From Micavibrio sp. UBA6929 (GTDB taxonomy: Bacteria; Pseudomonadota; Alphaproteobacteria; Micavibrionales; Micavibrionaceae), in NCBI GenBank assembly GCA_002448815.1, contig DKAJ01000003.1:104036-168035 (forward strand): a DNA stretch of 64,000 nt, given 5' to 3'. Of this stretch, positions 27,128 through 35,878 are shown one piece after another. Numbering within the stretch: the first letter of the stretch is position 1; each line of letters begins with the position of its first letter. Made by a program: the position numbers and the translations under genes. The notes under the pieces were generated by a model. The model had not been told where the DNA came from. It searched no databases and worked only from the letters and a program-made list of their open reading frames with translations.

Positions 27128-28966
27128 TTAGTTTGCTTGGCGGCGCAAGAATGCAGGGATGTCCAAGTCATCTTCGTTGCGCGGTGCTGGCGGGGCAGCA
27201 GGCGCGTCGATGTTCAGTTGACCTTGCGCGGGTGCGCCGACGGCTGTTTTTGTAGGCGCAGGGCTTGATGACCCTAGTGAAGGTGATGACATTGTTCTGC
27301 GCGGCATGTGTTGTTGTTCGTTGTGCGCTGCGTCTTCGTGGCTGGCGCCAGTGAGGCGTTCTTGCACAGAACCGGCCAAGCGTTCAAAGAATGATTGTGT
27401 TTTGCTCATCGCGCCTGCAGCGGCTTGACCAGCGGCACTTTTACGCGGCGGGTTGAGGACTAAACCAGGCGCTTTTTGCGGCGCTGCCATTGATGATGGT
27501 GTAGGGCTGCTTGGCGCTGCGGCTGCGGCAGGTGCTTCGGCCATATGTTTTTGCATTGGCGGTGCCATAGGCGTTTGTGCGTTTGGCATTGTCAGCGGTG
27601 CGTGCTCTTTGCCTTCAACCATGACAGGCTGCGGCGGGATGAACGCATCTTTATAACGTGTTCCGCGCACAGGTTTTGATGGTGCGGCGCTTGTTGCTGG
27701 CGCTGCTTCAGGTGCGGGCATTGATGCTTTTGTGCCTTCGAACAGGTCTGAAGAGGCTTCTTCAGGTGCGGCTGGCGCGGGCGTTTCGCTTGGCCGCGGC
27801 GCAGTTGTTGCGGCAGGCTTTACTGGGGCTGTGATGCCGCGCAGGTTATCAACGCCTGTTTTATATGTGCGTGCAGGTGCGCTTGATCCCATGTCTTCAG
27901 GGGCTTTGTCTTCGCTTGGCGCGTCGCCATCGTGCATTGGCGTTGCGCGTTCAAGCATTGTCTTGCCTGATCCACCGCCCATGCGGCTGTCGGCTTCGCG
28001 TTCGATGCCTGTGGCAACGATAGATACGCGCATTGTGCCTTCCATCTTTTCATCGAATGTCGCACCAAAGATGATGTTTGCGTTCGGGTCAACTTCATCA
28101 CGGATACGGTTGCAGGCTTCGTCTGCTTCGAACAATGTCATGTCCATGCCGCCTGTCACGTTGATGATAACGCCGCGTGCGCCTTTCATTGTTACATCGT
28201 CAAGAAGTGGGTTGTTGATGGCGGCTTCGGCGGCTTCGATGGCGCGTTTTTCGCCAGTTGCTTCGCCTGTACCCATCATCGCCTTGCCCATTTCAAGCAT
28301 CGCAGTGCGAATGTCGGCAAAGTCCAAGTTTACAAGGCCAGGGCGAACCATGAGGTCCGTTACGCCGCGCACGCCTGATTGCAAGACGCTGTCCGCCATT
28401 TTAAAGCCATCAGCGAATGTTGTTTTTTCGTTGGCAACGCGGAAAAGATTTTGGTTAGGAATGACGATCAGTGTGTCGACATAGTTTTGCATTTCCTTCA
28501 GGCCGGCCTCGGCCATTTTCATGCGGTGAGAGCCTTCAAAATGGAAAGGTTTTGTGACAACGCCAACAGTCAGGATGCCACGCTCGCGGCAGGCTTTGGC
28601 GATAACTGGCGCTGCGCCCGTGCCTGTACCGCCGCCCATACCTGCGGTAACGAAGGCCATATTTGCGCCGTCAAGATATTCTAAAACTTCTTCCAGTGAC
28701 TCTTCTGCAGCGGCTTGACCAACCTCTGGTTTAGATCCTGCGCCTAGGCCGCCAGTGACGTTTGTGCCAAGTTGAATTTTGTTTTCGCAAAGTGAATGCT
28801 CAAGTGCTTGGGCGTCTGTGTTGCAGACAAGGAATTCGCACCCTTCAAGGTTTGAGGCGATCATATTGTTTACAGCGTTTCCACCTGCACCGCCAACACC
28901 GATAACAGTAATTTTGGGCGAGAGTGAGTTCACAGTTTCAGATTGCTGCATTTTGACATTGATCAT
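27128..28966 (-). CDS. ftsZ: Cell division GTPase FtsZ with long C-terminal linker
   Basis: FtsZ polymerises into the Z-ring. The product has 612 residues against about 380 in E. coli. GTP contacts are GVGGAGGNAVN (23-33) and the tubulin signature GGGTGTG (111-117). The core ends near residue 330. A Pro/Ala-rich, disordered-looking linker of about 260 residues follows, and the conserved C-terminal peptide LDIPAFLRRQA (601-611) binds FtsA and other partners. Long linkers are common in alphaproteobacteria; this is on the long side. TAAGAGG, 7 nt before ATG 28966, supports the start. A 322-base gap separates it from ftsA, so it probably has its own promoter. Confidence 0.97.
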   Translation of the reverse strand: MINVKMQQSETVNSLSPKITVIGVGGAGGNAVNNMIASNLEGCEFLVCNTDAQALEHSLCENKIQLGTNVTGGLGAGSKPEVGQAAAEESLEEVLEYLDGANMAFVTAGMGGGTGTGAAPVIAKACRERGILTVGVVTKPFHFEGSHRMKMAEAGLKEMQNYVDTLIVIPNQNLFRVANEKTTFADGFKMADSVLQSGVRGVTDLMVRPGLVNLDFADIRTAMLEMGKAMMGTGEATGEKRAIEAAEAAINNPLLDDVTMKGARGVIINVTGGMDMTLFEADEACNRIRDEVDPNANIIFGATFDEKMEGTMRVSIVATGIEREADSRMGGGSGKTMLERATPMHDGDAPSEDKAPEDMGSSAPARTYKTGVDNLRGITAPVKPAATTAPRPSETPAPAAPEEASSDLFEGTKASMPAPEAAPATSAAPSKPVRGTRYKDAFIPPQPVMVEGKEHAPLTMPNAQTPMAPPMQKHMAEAPAAAAAPSSPTPSSMAAPQKAPGLVLNPPRKSAAGQAAAGAMSKTQSFFERLAGSVQERLTGASHEDAAHNEQQHMPRRTMSSPSLGSSSPAPTKTAVGAPAQGQLNIDAPAAPPAPRNEDDLDIPAFLRRQAN

Positions 28967-29288
28967 GCGATGGCCTCTTACGGTCTAAGATTTTAAAATT
29001 TGAATTTTCGGCGGTCAGAGCGCGACCCCCTTGGAATTAACTGAAAACAAGTCTAAGGGAATTCGGGGGGCTGTGAAAAGAGGAAAAAAGATAAAAAACT
29101 ATAAACTCACAAGCTTTTGACATGTGTATATGTGCATAAAATGCAGGGTGTTTGGCAGGGGTGTTTTTCCGAAAGCCGCGCTAAGCGATTCTTTTGACTC
29201 GGTTTTCGTTTTTGTCGTATGGGGCGTTGTTCACAGATTTAGGCACAGTTTTTCCCAAGATTTATGCACGAAATCCTGTGGATAACTT
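28967..29288 (-). promoter_or_regulatory. ftsA-ftsZ intergenic region
   Basis: This 322-base stretch between the ftsA stop and ftsZ start is AT-rich and holds no convincing gene. It should contain the ftsZ promoter. A perfect DnaA box lies at 29277-29285. No paired TTAA CtrA box is visible; a single TTAAC lies near 29037. Confidence 0.5.
29277..29285 (-). promoter_or_regulatory. Perfect DnaA box near ftsZ
   Basis: The sequence TGTGGATAA is the exact reverse complement of the DnaA consensus TTATCCACA. It lies 3 bases from the ftsA stop codon, about 310 bases upstream of ftsZ. DnaA is known to activate ftsZ in Caulobacter. A single 9-mer can arise by chance, so the regulatory role is tentative. 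Confidence 0.45.
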
Positions 29289-30605
29289 TTACCAATTATC
29301 TTTGAGCCATAGTTTTATCGACTGGAAGATGTTCTCGGCAGACATTGATTTTGTCAGGTTGCCGGAAATTTCGTGTGTGTGCGCGGCCGCGTAGGTCAGC
29401 ATCCCTGCGGTACAGGCGAAGGCAGGGTCGTCGACTGCATCAGGAAGACCGGGGCAGCGAATAGGGCGACCAATGCGCACTTGTTTATCCAAAACATGGT
29501 TTGCAAGATCGCGAATGCCTGACATTTGGCTGGTTCCACCTGTGAGGACAACGCGGCGCCCTAAGGTTTGACCAAGGCCGCTATCGTTCAGGCGGGCGCG
29601 CACCAATTCGAAAACTTCTTCGAGGCGTGGTTGGATAATCCCGATGAGTAGTGATCTTGGCACGTGGTTGGGATCTCGGCGATCTGTTTCGCCAAGGCGC
29701 GGCACGTCGATCAGTTCGGTTTCATCAAGGTCTGATGCAATCGCATTGCCGTAAAGGATCTTGAGGCGCTCGGCATCGTGCAAAGATGTTGTCAGGCCAG
29801 TTGCGATGTCGTTTGTGACGTGCTGGCCACCGACGGGGATTGCGTCGCTGTAGATCATATGGCCAGAGTGGAACACTGCAAATGATGTGACGCCAGCGCC
29901 GATATCAATAATCGTGCAGCCTAAATCCATTTCATCTTCGACAAGGGAGGCAAGGCCAGCGGCGTATGGTGGGCTGCAAAAGGCAGAGATATCAAGATGT
30001 GACTGACCTGTGCAGTGGCTGAGATTTTTTAGGGTGCCTTGATCGGCGCTGATAACGTGGATGTCGGCGCTGAGGATCTCGCCGTTCATGCCTACGGGAT
30101 CGGTAATGCCGCCGTGGCCGTCGATGCGGTATCCTACAGGAATGGTGTGGATCAGGTCTCGGCGCGCGCCAAGGATTTGGTCGCCTTGTGCGCTGGGGGA
30201 TGTGTTTTGCTCGAAATCGAGGATGTCATCTTGTGCGCGGGTCAGGGCAGAGTGCAAATCGCGGTCTGTGATGTCGTGGCCGTTGACCTGAATATCAATG
30301 GTGCGTCCGTAAGATCGTGTCTGCGTCGCGGGCATGTTGACGACAACTTCGCGCAGCGGATAGCCTTTTGTGTGTTCTTTGGCCATGTGTTCGGCGGCGT
30401 GGACGGCCTTGCGGATGACGGTTTCGGCGCTATCCATGTCGATGATCATGCCGTTTTTGACGCCTTCGGATTTTTGATGGCCTACGCCAAGGATTTCAAA
30501 GTTGCCTTCGTCATCGGTTGTGCGCGCCAGAAAGCAGGCCGTTTTAAACGAACCAATATCAAGGGCGGCGATAAGGCTGCCTTTTGGGGCGTATTGAGGC
30601 TTCAC
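29289..30605 (-). CDS. ftsA: Cell division protein FtsA
   Basis: FtsA is the actin-like membrane tether of FtsZ. The 438-residue product has the ATPase motifs IAALDIGSFKTACF, DIGAGVTSFAVFHSG and VVLTGGTSQMSGI, plus an inserted 1C domain after residue 90. A C-terminal amphipathic helix (IFQSIKLWLKDNW) serves as membrane anchor. Length is normal. The ftsQ stop is 3 bases upstream of its start, so the two are tightly linked in the ddl-ftsQ-ftsA run. Confidence 0.95.
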   Translation of the reverse strand: MKPQYAPKGSLIAALDIGSFKTACFLARTTDDEGNFEILGVGHQKSEGVKNGMIIDMDSAETVIRKAVHAAEHMAKEHTKGYPLREVVVNMPATQTRSYGRTIDIQVNGHDITDRDLHSALTRAQDDILDFEQNTSPSAQGDQILGARRDLIHTIPVGYRIDGHGGITDPVGMNGEILSADIHVISADQGTLKNLSHCTGQSHLDISAFCSPPYAAGLASLVEDEMDLGCTIIDIGAGVTSFAVFHSGHMIYSDAIPVGGQHVTNDIATGLTTSLHDAERLKILYGNAIASDLDETELIDVPRLGETDRRDPNHVPRSLLIGIIQPRLEEVFELVRARLNDSGLGQTLGRRVVLTGGTSQMSGIRDLANHVLDKQVRIGRPIRCPGLPDAVDDPAFACTAGMLTYAAAHTHEISGNLTKSMSAENIFQSIKLWLKDNW

Positions 30606-30607
30606 GA

Positions 30608-31507
30608 TTAGGCGGCTCCTTCGGAATTGCGTGTCTGTTTCTTGTTATCACTGACTCCGTTCTTATAGTCAATAACGCTTCCGGGTTTTGTGCGGATGAT
30701 TATTTTGTCTTCAAAGCGCAGGTCGAGGCTTTCTATGTCGGCGTTGTCGAGGATTTTATCATTGGTTTGCGCATCAATCACGCGGCGCAGTGCGTGTGGA
30801 ACTTTGTCGTCTTCGGGCAATTTGATTGTGATGCCGTCTTTGGTTGTGATGTCCCATCTGCGCTGTCCTTGGCGGGTGGCGCTGGTGATGATGGGGGATA
30901 AATCAGGTTCGTTCAAAAGGGTTTGGATCAGGTCGGTGGCGACTTCGTTTGCGCCTTTGCCCTTTAGGGTGATGAGGGCGCTGAAAGCGGCGAGGTCATC
31001 AACGCGCAGCGGCTTGCCTGCGTCATCCAGTAATGTTGTTTCGCCGTTATAGTTCCATAAGGCAATGGGCGTGCGTTCGTATAATTTAATATAGAGCGTA
31101 TCGGGCAAGCGGCGCTGGATATGTGCGGCGCGGATCCATTTTGTTTCTTCTAGTAATGTTTTGGCTTCTTGCGGGTTGATGCCAAATAAGGGGTCGCCGG
31201 TTTGGATGTTGAGTAACGCCATCATCAGTGCGGGGTCGGTGTTAACGCGTCCTTCAACGAGGAGGTTTTCGATTTTAAAGCCAGCATTTGCCGTTGCGGC
31301 GATGATTTGTGATTTGCTCCAGTTTGCGGTGCGCGCTGCGGTGCCGGTCAGGACAAACCATGCGCCAAGCCATGTGATCAGGATAAGACCGCCGATGACA
31401 AGGCCAAAACGTTTTAACCACGGCAGTGCAACAGCCAAAAAGCCTTTACGGCGTTTGGGCGCGACATAGCTGGGTGATTTGCGTTTGGCTTTGCGCTTTG
31501 GCGGCAT
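30608..31507 (-). CDS. ftsQ: Cell division protein FtsQ
   Basis: FtsQ is a bitopic divisome protein that recruits FtsB and FtsL. The 299-residue product has a Lys/Arg-rich cytoplasmic tail (1-24) and one transmembrane helix near residues 32-54. A POTRA domain (FKIENLLVEGRV to ERTPIALW, about 75-155) and the beta domain follow. Length and order fit. It sits 6 bases after ddl, and the last residues are polar, as in other alphaproteobacterial FtsQ. Confidence 0.92.
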   Translation of the reverse strand: MPPKRKAKRKSPSYVAPKRRKGFLAVALPWLKRFGLVIGGLILITWLGAWFVLTGTAARTANWSKSQIIAATANAGFKIENLLVEGRVNTDPALMMALLNIQTGDPLFGINPQEAKTLLEETKWIRAAHIQRRLPDTLYIKLYERTPIALWNYNGETTLLDDAGKPLRVDDLAAFSALITLKGKGANEVATDLIQTLLNEPDLSPIITSATRQGQRRWDITTKDGITIKLPEDDKVPHALRRVIDAQTNDKILDNADIESLDLRFEDKIIIRTKPGSVIDYKNGVSDNKKQTRNSEGAA

Positions 31508-31513
31508 GGGTGA

Positions 31514-32773
31514 TTATCCTTCGGATAGGGAGCGTTTCAAGAGGCGTGCATCTTTGGGCACGGGGTCTTTTGGCAGGCGCTTTTTCTTATGCTCGGCCAT
31601 GGCTTCGTCAATCAGGGCGGAGAGAAGCTCGGTAAACAAGAGCGGGTTATCGGGCGCGGCTTCCCATAGGAAGTAACCAATTGACCCAGGGAACGGGTTG
31701 ACCTCGTTCAGCCAGATATCACCAGTTTTACTATTGCCGATAAAGTCGATGCGCGGTGCGCCCGTGCAAGGGAGCTTTTCAAACAGTTCTGTTGCCCATT
31801 TTTTGATTTTTACTTCAACGTCTGCAGGCATGTCGGGGTTGAGGTCACGTGTTAGTGAAAGCATCCCTTGCGAGATTTGCCCTGGATTTTTTTGTCCGCC
31901 CATTTTGTCGCCGCCTTTGCCCGCGCCGCCTGAGAGGTATTTTTGTTTGAAGTCTAAAAGTTCATCCGTGCTTTTGGGGCGTTCAATGGCTGATAGTTGG
32001 ATGTCGCCGTTAAAGCGGCTGACTGCGACGTTGTATTCTACAAGGTTTTCAACAAACGGTTCTAGGATTGCAGAATCGTCCATGGCAAAAATTGCGGGCA
32101 GGCATGCGCTGGCTTCGGCGGGTGTGTTGACTTTGGCAACGCCGATAGAGCTTCCAAGGTGGGTTGGTTTTAAAATGCATGGGAATGAGATGCCTGCCTC
32201 TTTTGCGGCGGTCTCGATAATATCGGGCGCGACAATTGTGCCTTGGTTGGGGCGCTTGATCTCGGCGCAGGGCAAGGCGTCAATGTCTGTGCCTGCAAGG
32301 ATGTATTTTGTGGCGGCTTTGTCCATCAGGGTTGCCGCCATCATGGTGCGCATACCGGCATAAGGGATGGATGCAAATTCAAAGAGGCCTTGAATGTTGC
32401 CATCTTCGCCGTAAAGGCCGTGAAAGGCGGGCAGGGCAACATCAAATGTGATTGTTTTTGGTTTTGCAAACAGGCCAGATGGCATCGTCAGAAGACGTCC
32501 AGCGCGCTGCATCCCGTCTGTGCGATTGGTGTCCAGTGTGACAGGGGTTAGCGCCTTGATCGCTTGCACATCGAAGAGATAGTTTTTGCGCTGGTTCAAT
32601 GCATCGCCGATATACCAGCGCCCATTTGGGGCAATATAAACCAATAAGGTTTCAAAACGCGCCGAATCGATTGCACTTGCGATTTGTAGGGCTGTAACAA
32701 CGCTGACATCGTGTTCAGGGGATGGGCCGCCGTAGAAAATGGCAATGGTTTGTTTTGTTTGTGGTGCGGGCAT
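31514..32773 (-). CDS. ddl: D-alanine--D-alanine ligase
   Basis: Ddl joins two D-Ala with ATP for the peptidoglycan stem. The 419-residue product is well above the usual 300-370. Family marks are FYGGPSPEHDVSVVTAL near residue 12, FPALHG-type VALPAFHGLYGEDGNIQGL near 130, the ATP-grasp PCILKPTHLGSSIGV, and C-terminal WLNEVNPFPGS. The extra length comes from an N-terminal loop and an inserted Lys/Gly-rich segment (LSGGAGKGGDKMGGQKNPGQ) in the omega-loop area. The VanA-like length leaves room for altered specificity, but nothing read here proves D-Ala-D-Lac activity. It heads ddl-ftsQ-ftsA; the usual murB/murC neighbours are absent. Confidence 0.93.
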   Translation of the reverse strand: MPAPQTKQTIAIFYGGPSPEHDVSVVTALQIASAIDSARFETLLVYIAPNGRWYIGDALNQRKNYLFDVQAIKALTPVTLDTNRTDGMQRAGRLLTMPSGLFAKPKTITFDVALPAFHGLYGEDGNIQGLFEFASIPYAGMRTMMAATLMDKAATKYILAGTDIDALPCAEIKRPNQGTIVAPDIIETAAKEAGISFPCILKPTHLGSSIGVAKVNTPAEASACLPAIFAMDDSAILEPFVENLVEYNVAVSRFNGDIQLSAIERPKSTDELLDFKQKYLSGGAGKGGDKMGGQKNPGQISQGMLSLTRDLNPDMPADVEVKIKKWATELFEKLPCTGAPRIDFIGNSKTGDIWLNEVNPFPGSIGYFLWEAAPDNPLLFTELLSALIDEAMAEHKKKRLPKDPVPKDARLLKRSLSEG

Positions 32774-32888
32774 TGTTTTTCTCTTTTTACTCGTCGCGTG
32801 TTAATCGTCACTTGGCTTTGCCTGTATCTTTTTTTATAGTCACTTCACGATCTGATTTAAAGACATAGACTGATAGAAAGCTTGATCC

Positions 32889-33698
32889 TTGCACAGTTTC
32901 AAAAGTGAGCGTTGTGAAATTTTTTATACGCAAAGTGGTAAGCCTTTAGGTGAAGCGCCCATTGTTGTGTGGGGGCACGGATGGGGGCAGGATCATCGTA
33001 GCTTTGATGGTTTGGTGGCTGCTTTATCAGGTGTGGCGACGCATATTGCAGTTGATTTTCCTGGTTTTGGCCGTTCGCCTGTGCCGTTTGATACGATTGA
33101 GCAAAGCTGGGGTAGTGGCGATTACGCGCATGCATTATCCGAATTGATCCGCAGCGTTGCGGGCGGCGCGCCTGTCATTTGGGTTGGTCATTCGTTTGGC
33201 GCGCGCGTTGGGACGCAGCTTGGTGCGCTGTATCCTGATATGATGGCAGGGATGGTTTTTGTGGCGGGCGCTGGGCTGAAGCGTAAGCGCAGTGCGTGGC
33301 AAAAAATGATTCTAAAAACAAAGATTTATACCTATAAACTTGGAAAGTGGCTTAAGCGCTGGCCGTTTTTGTCTGATTTAATTGAATCGATTCAGGGGGC
33401 TAGTAAAATAGGCAGTTCGGATTATCAAAATGCTGGCGCGATGCGCGGCGTGCTGGTAAGCGTTGTGAATGAGCATCTTTCGGATGAGGCTGCGCGCATT
33501 CAATGCCCTGTTTTATTGATCTATGGCGAGAATGATGCAGAAACGCCGCCTGATGTGGGGCTGCAATTTAATCAGTTGATAAAAGACTCGGAACTGGTTT
33601 CCCTTTCAGGGCAAGACCATTATAGTGTTCTGAATGAAACTGGGCGCCATCAAGTGGCGCAGCGCATTAAATATTTTGTGCAAAATCTGGATGGATAG
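32889..33698 (+). CDS. Alpha/beta hydrolase beside a MurF-like ligase
   Basis: A 269-residue alpha/beta hydrolase with HGWGQDHRSF (oxyanion region, 30-39), nucleophile Ser102 in VGHSFGARVG, the acid Asp in IYGENDAETP, and His in SGQDHYSVL. It begins at TTG 32889, because an in-frame TGA lies just upstream and no other start comes before the first strand. No signal peptide is seen, so it is cytoplasmic. It is divergent from ddl and its stop is 5 bases before the membrane MurF-like gene, which implies joint expression. A role in trimming or recycling a peptidoglycan precursor is inference; the substrate is unknown. Confidence 0.85.
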   Translation: MHSFKSERCEIFYTQSGKPLGEAPIVVWGHGWGQDHRSFDGLVAALSGVATHIAVDFPGFGRSPVPFDTIEQSWGSGDYAHALSELIRSVAGGAPVIWVGHSFGARVGTQLGALYPDMMAGMVFVAGAGLKRKRSAWQKMILKTKIYTYKLGKWLKRWPFLSDLIESIQGASKIGSSDYQNAGAMRGVLVSVVNEHLSDEAARIQCPVLLIYGENDAETPPDVGLQFNQLIKDSELVSLSGQDHYSVLNETGRHQVAQRIKYFVQNLDG

Positions 33699-33702
33699 AT
33701 AA

Positions 33703-35349
33703 ATGAATATGGTTGAAACCGCCAGTATTACACTGATTTACCTCGTGTTTATTACCTTGGCCGCAAAGCGTATTATGACGTATTTGCATGTTCTTCAGCA
33801 GGAAGATTACGACAGCAAACGCCTGAATAAATGGATTTTTGAACATAAGGCCTTTGATAAAAAGCTATCGCTGGCGCTGGCGGTTTTGTCGGTAGTTTGG
33901 ATGTATGTGCCCTCGTTCTTTATGGCGTTTTTGGCCTTTATCTGCATTACGATTACGATTTATCTTGAGAAAGATCCACGCAAAAGCCAAAAGAAAAAAT
34001 TGGTTGAAACGGATCGCGCAAAGCGCGTTTTCTTCCCGACACTGGGTGTTATGGCGGTTTTGTCGGCGTGGTGTTTTGTCTTTGAATTTCCTTATAATAC
34101 GGTTGCTTGGCCTTGGATTATTGCAATTCAACTGATTCCATTTGTTTTGATTTGGGTGAATGCGGCGCTGGCGCCTTTTGAATCTGTTATTCAAAAAGTG
34201 TATTGGAATGAAGCACGTCAAAAGATGCATGATCTATCGCCGATTGTGATTGGCGTGACGGGGTCATTCGGTAAGACATCTGTTAAACATATTTTAGGGC
34301 ATATTCTCAATACGCAAGGACCAACATTGGTGACGCCGGGCAGTGTTAACACGCCGATGGGCATTACGCGCATTGTCCGTGAGCAGTTAACGCCAGATCA
34401 CAAGTACTTCGTTGTGGAAATGGGGGCGTATGGGGTTGGATCGATTGCCTCGCTTTGCGAGCTTACGCCGCCTGATTTTGGCATCGTCACCACCATTGGT
34501 CATGCGCATTATGAACGTTTCAAATCACTGGAAACAGTGGCGCGCGCCAAGTTTGAGCTGGCCGAAGCGGTCATGCAAAAAGAAACAGGTAAAGTTATTA
34601 TTCACGAGCGCACGCTTCGCTTTTCTTATGTACGCGGCATGAAGCTTGATCAGCCTGATCGCTTTGTCGTTTGTGGTGACCCCCCGGCGATTGACCGTCA
34701 TAAGCAAAAAGATATTAACTATCTTGAGCAAGGCGATGTGCACATCATTGAGGTTACGCAGCAGCCAAAAGGCTTGGATATTAAATTCAGCGTTGATGGA
34801 AAAACGTATAACTTGAACCCGCCAATCTATGGTCTTCATCACGGTCATAACGTGGTAATGGCGGCGGTGACAGCGTTAGAATTAGGCGTTGATATTGGCG
34901 CTATTCAGCTTGCACTGCAGACTGTGCCGCAAATTTCACACCGCCTAGAGGTTAAGCCTAATAAAGAGGCTGGCTATGTGTTGATTGATGATTCATATAA
35001 TTCAAATCCGCTTGGGTTCAGATCTGCGCTGGACTTGATGGTCTTGATGCAAAGCAGCGGACGTAAAATTTTGATTACGCCTGGCATGATCGAGCTTGGC
35101 ATCGCGCATGATGAAGCGCATGCGCAAATTGGTGAATATGCGGGGCAGATTTGTGATATCGCTGTTGTGATTAAGCCAGAGCGTATTGGCAGTTTTGTGA
35201 ATGCCTATAAAGCATCAGGTAAGACGTTGATTGAAGTGCAGTCCTTTAAAGAGGCGTCAGAATGGCTTGAGAAAAACCGTCAAGATGGCGATTTGGTTTT
35301 GATCGAGAATGACTTGCCCGATATGTATGAGTGCATTCCATCAATGTAA
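33703..35349 (+). CDS. Membrane-anchored MurF-like Mur ligase
   Basis: A 548-residue protein with an unusual build. Residues 1-160 carry four to five hydrophobic helices (about 8-25, 54-88, 110-128, 134-157). The rest is a Mur ligase: P-loop GVTGSFGKTS (184-193), VVEMGAYGVGSI, VTTIGHAHYERF with the catalytic His, and the MurF-like DDSYNSNPLGFRSAL near 425. True MurF is soluble and adds D-Ala-D-Ala to UDP-MurNAc-tripeptide. The membrane domain here suggests work on a lipid-linked or membrane-bound substrate. It pairs with the hydrolase (4-base gap) and lies divergent to ddl. Whether the genome also has a normal murF cannot be seen. The ligase call is firm; the reaction is not. Confidence 0.88.
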   Translation: MNMVETASITLIYLVFITLAAKRIMTYLHVLQQEDYDSKRLNKWIFEHKAFDKKLSLALAVLSVVWMYVPSFFMAFLAFICITITIYLEKDPRKSQKKKLVETDRAKRVFFPTLGVMAVLSAWCFVFEFPYNTVAWPWIIAIQLIPFVLIWVNAALAPFESVIQKVYWNEARQKMHDLSPIVIGVTGSFGKTSVKHILGHILNTQGPTLVTPGSVNTPMGITRIVREQLTPDHKYFVVEMGAYGVGSIASLCELTPPDFGIVTTIGHAHYERFKSLETVARAKFELAEAVMQKETGKVIIHERTLRFSYVRGMKLDQPDRFVVCGDPPAIDRHKQKDINYLEQGDVHIIEVTQQPKGLDIKFSVDGKTYNLNPPIYGLHHGHNVVMAAVTALELGVDIGAIQLALQTVPQISHRLEVKPNKEAGYVLIDDSYNSNPLGFRSALDLMVLMQSSGRKILITPGMIELGIAHDEAHAQIGEYAGQICDIAVVIKPERIGSFVNAYKASGKTLIEVQSFKEASEWLEKNRQDGDLVLIENDLPDMYECIPSM

Positions 35350-35381
35350 TGTGCCTCATTGACCTGTCCGTTTATCTGTAA

Positions 35382-35438
35382 AAACGTTTCATTTTGAGAA
35401 TAAATCTTAAATTGAAACGTTTTATTTTGAGAATATCT
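35382..35438. repeat. Two near-identical direct repeats, operator-like
   Basis: The unit AAACGTTTYATTTTGAGAAT occurs at 35382 and again at 35415, 33 bases (about three helical turns) apart, with one mismatch in the first 21 bases. Each opens with the palindrome AAACGTTT. They lie between the MurF-like gene and a small membrane-protein gene at 35566, a good place for a paired regulator site. The binding factor is unknown. Confidence 0.6.
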
Positions 35439-35565
35439 TTATCCCTTATGTTGTTAAGTTATTGATAAATAAAAAATAAAAATTTGGCACGCCCGTTGCT
35501 ACGTAATATGTAAAATAATAAGAAACGAAAAAATATTGCACGATCATTTAGGGAAGGGACGTATC

Positions 35566-35802
35566 ATGCAACAGATTAAAAACTCATACGGTCGGTGCCA
35601 GATTATTGATCTTCATATGATGGAAACACGCACACAAAAGAATGTGCATTTTTCATCGGTTGAGATTTTTATGTTCTTTATTCCTTTGTTGATTTTGGTG
35701 GCGGCGCTTTGTGTGCCGGCGCTATCGGATATGACATTCTTCGCGCAGTGCCAGAATATTCCTGGCGGCGATGTATGTTCAATTTCATTTGATAAAGCAT
35801 AA
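35566..35802 (+). CDS. Small single-pass membrane protein, unknown
   Basis: A 78-residue product. A longer frame starts at a TTG (35536), but GGGAAGGGA 8 nt before ATG 35566 decides the start. Residues 1-28 are polar. A strong transmembrane helix (FMFFIPLLILVAALCVPA) covers about 32-50, and a short tail has two Cys (AQCQNIPGGDVCSI) that could form a disulfide if periplasmic. I do not recognise a family. Two operator-like repeats lie about 130 bases upstream, and the truncated response regulator follows 76 bases later, so it may be under separate control. Confidence 0.65.
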   Translation: MQQIKNSYGRCQIIDLHMMETRTQKNVHFSSVEIFMFFIPLLILVAALCVPALSDMTFFAQCQNIPGGDVCSISFDKA

Positions 35803-35878
35803 AGAAAGTAGGCGCTGCGCGGTGCAGTGCTGGCTAGCGGTAGCCAAAAGTAAGTTTTAAGCGTTAAGGAGTGTGCAC

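Noticed and set aside
31514..32773. Vancomycin-type D-Ala-D-Lac ligase
   Set aside because: Length is suggestive, but no vanH- or vanX-like gene is present and the position in the ddl-fts cluster is the housekeeping one.
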